A stretch of 6,596 bases of DNA from Planctomycetota bacterium (GTDB taxonomy: Bacteria > Planctomycetota > Planctomycetia > Pirellulales > Thermoguttaceae), in assembly GCA_023397045.1 (NCBI GenBank), contig JAEWUR010000439.1, positions 1 to 6,596 of the forward strand, read 5' to 3'. How positions within the stretch are numbered: position 1 is the first letter of the stretch; the number at the start of each line of letters is the position of its first letter. Of the stretch, positions 4,036 through 6,596 are shown piece after piece. Made by a program: the position numbers and the translations under genes. Under the pieces are notes generated by a model that had not been told where the DNA came from, made no database searches, and worked only from the letters and a program-made list of their open reading frames with translations.

Positions 4036-6063
4036 GTGTCGCAGCTCGCGTATTTGGTGATTCGGGAAGGCTCGAAGTGGAGCGACGTCTTTCGGCTCGT
4101 GCCGGGACAGTCGGTCACCATCGGACGCGCGCCGACAAACCAGATCGTCATCAAAGACGAACGATGCAGCCGCAACCACGTCGAAGTCTTCTTGTCCAGC
4201 GGACAGTGGACACTTCGCGATTTGGAAAGCCGCAACGGCACGATGGTCGGCCAGGAGATCGTTCGCGGCGATTGGCCATTGAAACCCGGCGACATCATTC
4301 GCATCGGCCATACCCAACTCGTCTTCGTTCACAAGCTGACCGACGCATTCACCTCGGGCAACGACGGCAGCTCGGTCATCCGACGCATGTCGCCCGCCGC
4401 CTCCGATGCCACCGAAGAACGCGACGACGAATCAAACGTTCTCGCCGTCAACGAGCCGACCACGATCACGCATCGCCGATTGCACACGCGATTTCTCGGC
4501 GCAGGCAAGGAAGAGGTCGACGGCGTATCGAAGATGGGTCGCGCGGCCGCGAAGCTCTGCCGACTCGCCTTCGAATTGGCCAAAGCGCCCGACGTCGCCG
4601 CGATGGCCGAACTGGCGCTCAACGGTCTGGCCGAAGGCACCCAGACCGATGCCGGCGCGGTGCTGCTGCTGCCGCCAAACGCCGAAGGCTCGACCCGCGG
4701 CGAGTTGCTAGAGATCGTCGCCTCGCGCAGTTCGTCCTCCCACCAGTATCATCGCGTCTCCGACTTCCTGGCCTCGACCGTCATTCGCGAGGGCGAAGCG
4801 GTCCTGGCCCGCAACGTGATGGACGACAGCGCACTGGGCACGCGCGACAGTCGCGGCGAAATCCTCGCCACCAGCGTCATCTGCGCCCCCGTCCGGTCGG
4901 GCCGGCTCATCTTCGGGCTGATCCACCTCTACTCGACCGATCCGGCGATCGTGCCCGACCCCGACGATCTCGAGTTCACGCTCGCGGTGGCCGATACGGT
5001 GGCCGTCGCATTGGAAAACATCCGACATCGCCAGGAATTAACCGAAAACCTTTCCCGCGTGCGCACCGAGATCGTCGAACTGCGCGAGCGGCTCGGCATC
5101 CGCAGCGAAATGGTCGGCCGCAGCGCGGCGATTCGCCACGTCGCCGAGGAGATCGCCCAAGCCGCTCGAAGCAACGCCACGGTGCTGATCCGCGGCGAAA
5201 GCGGCGTCGGCAAGGAACTCGTCGCCAGGGCCGTCCACAACAACGGCCCCCGCGCCGAAAACGTCTTCATCTGCCTGAACTGCGCGGCGTTGTCCACCGA
5301 GTTGTTGGCCAGCGAACTCTTCGGCCACGAACGCGGCGCGTTCACCGGCGCCACCGAACGGAAGATCGGCAAGTTCGAGGCCGCCGACAAAGGCACGCTC
5401 ATGCTCGACGAAATCGGCGAGATGAGCCCCGGCATCCAGGCGAAGTTTCTTCGAGTCATCGAAGGCCACCCGTTCGAACGCGTCGGGGGCAGCAAACCGA
5501 TCAAGGTCGACGTCCGCGTGATCTCCGCCACCAATCGCGACCTCGAACGCGACGTGGCCGACGGCCATTTCCGCCGCGACCTGTTCTTCCGACTCCGCGT
5601 GCTCGAAATCATCGTGCCGGCCCTGCGGAAACGACAAGAAGACATCCCACTGCTGGCCGACTACTTCCTCGAAAAGTTCAATGCCGAGACCGGTCGGCGC
5701 ATCCGCGGTTTCACGCCGGCCGCCAAGGAGCAGTTGCTCAACTATCTCTGGCCCGGCAACGTCCGCGAACTGAAGAACGTGATCGAGCGTGCGGTCGTGC
5801 TTTGCCGCGGCCAGGAGATTGGCGTCGAAGATCTCCTGCTGACCAAACTCGCCACCGCCGGGGACACCGATGCGGTCGACCTCACCGGTTCGCAATTCCT
5901 GCCCGTCTCGCTCGACGACATCGAACGCCGACATATCTTCAACACGCTCAACCACACCTCGTGGAACAAGAGCAAGACGGCCAGCATCCTCGGTATCGAA
6001 CGCTCGACGCTCGACCGCAAGATCCGGCGCTATCAACTAGACGAAGCTCCGCCTCCCGCCTAA
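4036..6063 (+). CDS. Sigma-54-dependent activator: FHA-GAF-AAA+-Fis HTH
   Basis: A 675-residue cytosolic enhancer-binding protein. Residues 1-105 are a forkhead-associated domain, which binds phosphothreonine, with its core residues present: Gly30-Arg31, Ser45 and His48 (SRNH), Asn67-Gly68. A low-complexity linker follows, then a GAF sensor domain at about 170-330 and a coiled-coil linker at about 330-360. The AAA+ domain (about 362-595) has Walker A GESGVGKE (387-394), an intact GAFTGA sigma-54 contact loop (434-439), Walker B LMLDEI (455-460), candidate arginine finger FRRDLFFRL (512-520) and sensor [10 protein letters not shown] (572-579). A Fis-type helix-turn-helix ends the protein (about 625-668). 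It should therefore open sigma-54 promoters in response to a phosphoprotein and/or a small ligand. GTG at 4036 is chosen because GGGGGA (4023-4028) precedes it and the FHA fold begins at once; GTG at 3883 would add 51 featureless residues. No Ser/Thr kinase is adjacent. Targets are unknown. Confidence 0.9.
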   Translation: MSQLAYLVIREGSKWSDVFRLVPGQSVTIGRAPTNQIVIKDERCSRNHVEVFLSSGQWTLRDLESRNGTMVGQEIVRGDWPLKPGDIIRIGHTQLVFVHKLTDAFTSGNDGSSVIRRMSPAASDATEERDDESNVLAVNEPTTITHRRLHTRFLGAGKEEVDGVSKMGRAAAKLCRLAFELAKAPDVAAMAELALNGLAEGTQTDAGAVLLLPPNAEGSTRGELLEIVASRSSSSHQYHRVSDFLASTVIREGEAVLARNVMDDSALGTRDSRGEILATSVICAPVRSGRLIFGLIHLYSTDPAIVPDPDDLEFTLAVADTVAVALENIRHRQELTENLSRVRTEIVELRERLGIRSEMVGRSAAIRHVAEEIAQAARSNATVLIRGESGVGKELVARAVHNNGPRAENVFICLNCAALSTELLASELFGHERGAFTGATERKIGKFEAADKGTLMLDEIGEMSPGIQAKFLRVIEGHPFERVGGSKPIKVDVRVISATNRDLERDVADGHFRRDLFFRLRVLEIIVPALRKRQEDIPLLADYFLEKFNAETGRRIRGFTPAAKEQLLNYLWPGNVRELKNVIERAVVLCRGQEIGVEDLLLTKLATAGDTDAVDLTGSQFLPVSLDDIERRHIFNTLNHTSWNKSKTASILGIERSTLDRKIRRYQLDEAPPPA

Positions 6064-6165
6064 CTCCCCTCGCCCGCTTGCGGCGGGCACCACGGAGTGG
6101 TCGCGGGCAGAGAGTGAGGGCGATTGACTCCCCTCGCCCGCAAGCGGGAGAGGGGCAGGGGGTGA
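6064..6165. repeat. Tandem GC-rich REP-like repeats between convergent genes
   Basis: Two direct copies begin with ACTCCCCTCGCCCGC, at 6063-6077 (the first base is the last of the TAA stop) and 6127-6141, and each runs on to a GTGAGGGCG tail. The first copy holds GCCCGC (6072-6077) paired with GCGGGC (6083-6088), then a small ACCAC/GTGGT hairpin (6089-6101). The second holds CCCCTC-G-CCCG with CGGG-A-GAGGGG (about 6130-6154). Such CCCCTCGCCCGC...GAGGGG units are common dispersed intergenic repeats in GC-rich bacteria. They lie immediately after the activator's stop and before the opposing acetyltransferase stop, where they may act as a two-way transcript end. No T tract is seen. Confidence 0.7.
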
Positions 6166-6193
6166 GGGCGGTGTTTCGTTCCCCAACGCCCGA

Positions 6194-6596
6194 TCATTCC
6201 TTTCCGCCGCCATCTCCCCACTTCCGATTGGCCAACACCACCGACGTCTCCACCTGCCGCTCGGGAATCGTCCAATACGTTCGCAGCAGCCGGTTCTTTT
6301 CCTCCTCGGCAAGCAAGCGATATCCATTACGCTGATAAAACGCCACCGCCCACACGGCCGACGACCACGTGCCGATCAGGATCGGCTTTTCGGTGGTTGT
6401 CTCCAGATGTTTCAGCAGTTGCGACCCGACGCCCGACTTCTGCCGACCCCGGCGGACATACGCATGGCGAATCAGGCAAACCTCGCCCCTGTCCTGAATG
6501 CCCATAACGCCGACCAACCGGCCGGCTTCGTCGTCCCATCCCCAGAATCGCACGCCGTCGACGATCTCATGCCGCAGCTCTTCCATCGGCATATAC
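6194..6596 (-). CDS. GNAT-family N-acetyltransferase, C-terminal part (5' truncated)
   Basis: The gene runs off the right edge of the window and ends with TGA at 6196-6194. The visible 134 codons include MPMEELRHEIVDGVRFWGWDD, the beta-strand block RLVGVMGIQDRGEVCLIRHAYV, and the acetyl-CoA-binding motif A region RRGRQKSGVGSQLLKHL with the Q-x-x-G-x-G pattern (QKSGVG). Next come PILIGTWSSAVWAVAFYQRNGY (motif B, with the usual FY..NGY) and a tail EEKNRLLRTYWTIPERQVETSVVL. An ATG at 6592 is available, but the codon before it is TAT (Tyr), and relatives I recall read ...YMPMEELR after some 40 residues of N-terminal GNAT fold, so the true start is probably outside. The family transfers an acetyl group from acetyl-CoA to an amine; the substrate is unknown. 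It is convergent with the sigma-54 activator across a repeat cluster. Confidence 0.85.
   Translation of the reverse strand, partial: YMPMEELRHEIVDGVRFWGWDDEAGRLVGVMGIQDRGEVCLIRHAYVRRGRQKSGVGSQLLKHLETTTEKPILIGTWSSAVWAVAFYQRNGYRLLAEEEKNRLLRTYWTIPERQVETSVVLANRKWGDGGGKE

Noticed and set aside
5038..6036. Minus-strand open frame of 332 codons opposite the activator
   Set aside because: Antisense shadow of the AAA+ and HTH coding region, with no recognisable motif.
4002..6335. Long plus-strand open frame (777 codons) overlapping the activator gene
   Set aside because: It is a frame-shifted shadow: an arginine/proline/histidine-rich translation without domains, while the other frame has complete FHA, AAA+ and HTH motifs.

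Overview
The window looks like chromosomal DNA from a planctomycete, most likely of the Pirellulales/Pirellulaceae type. Three things suggest this: a secreted protein that resembles the planctomycete-restricted DUF1598 family; an intergenic palindrome (495-549) of the sort whose translation, NPKRKRGTASLTLRV, recurs as a phantom peptide in planctomycete annotations; and GC-rich coding DNA with several different REP-like palindromes at gene ends. The taxonomic call rests on recall and composition, not on a search.

Layout. (1) 1-458, +: C-terminal part of a DusB-type tRNA-dihydrouridine synthase, cut by the window start. (2) 459-843: gene-free, with a 25-bp-arm palindrome, then a sharply AT-rich promoter, then a foldable leader with an 11-codon mini-ORF and a full Shine-Dalgarno. 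(3) 844-1461, +: SufR-like winged-helix regulator with four C-terminal cysteines. (4) 1580-2239, +: an isolated nuoB (complex I, cluster N2 subunit) with no other nuo gene in view. (5) 2240-2356: a small hairpin and a nested 25-bp palindrome between convergent genes. (6) 2357-3700, -: exported DUF1598-like protein. (7) 3701-4035: divergent promoter region. (8) 4036-6063, +: FHA-GAF-AAA+-Fis sigma-54-dependent activator. (9) 6064-6193: tandem GC-rich REP-like repeats between convergent genes. (10) 6194-6596, -: GNAT acetyltransferase, cut by the window end.

Two links are worth following. The SufR-like regulator, which may sense an Fe-S cluster, is co-oriented with a lone gene for an Fe-S subunit of complex I instead of with suf genes. 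The sigma-54 activator is divergent from the DUF1598 gene, whose upstream region holds a partial -24/-12 match on the correct strand, so the secreted protein could be its local target. No CRISPR, prophage, insertion sequence, transposase or tRNA/rRNA gene was seen. Most of the window is ordinary core and lineage-specific planctomycete gene content. I did not find a clearly new multi-gene system.
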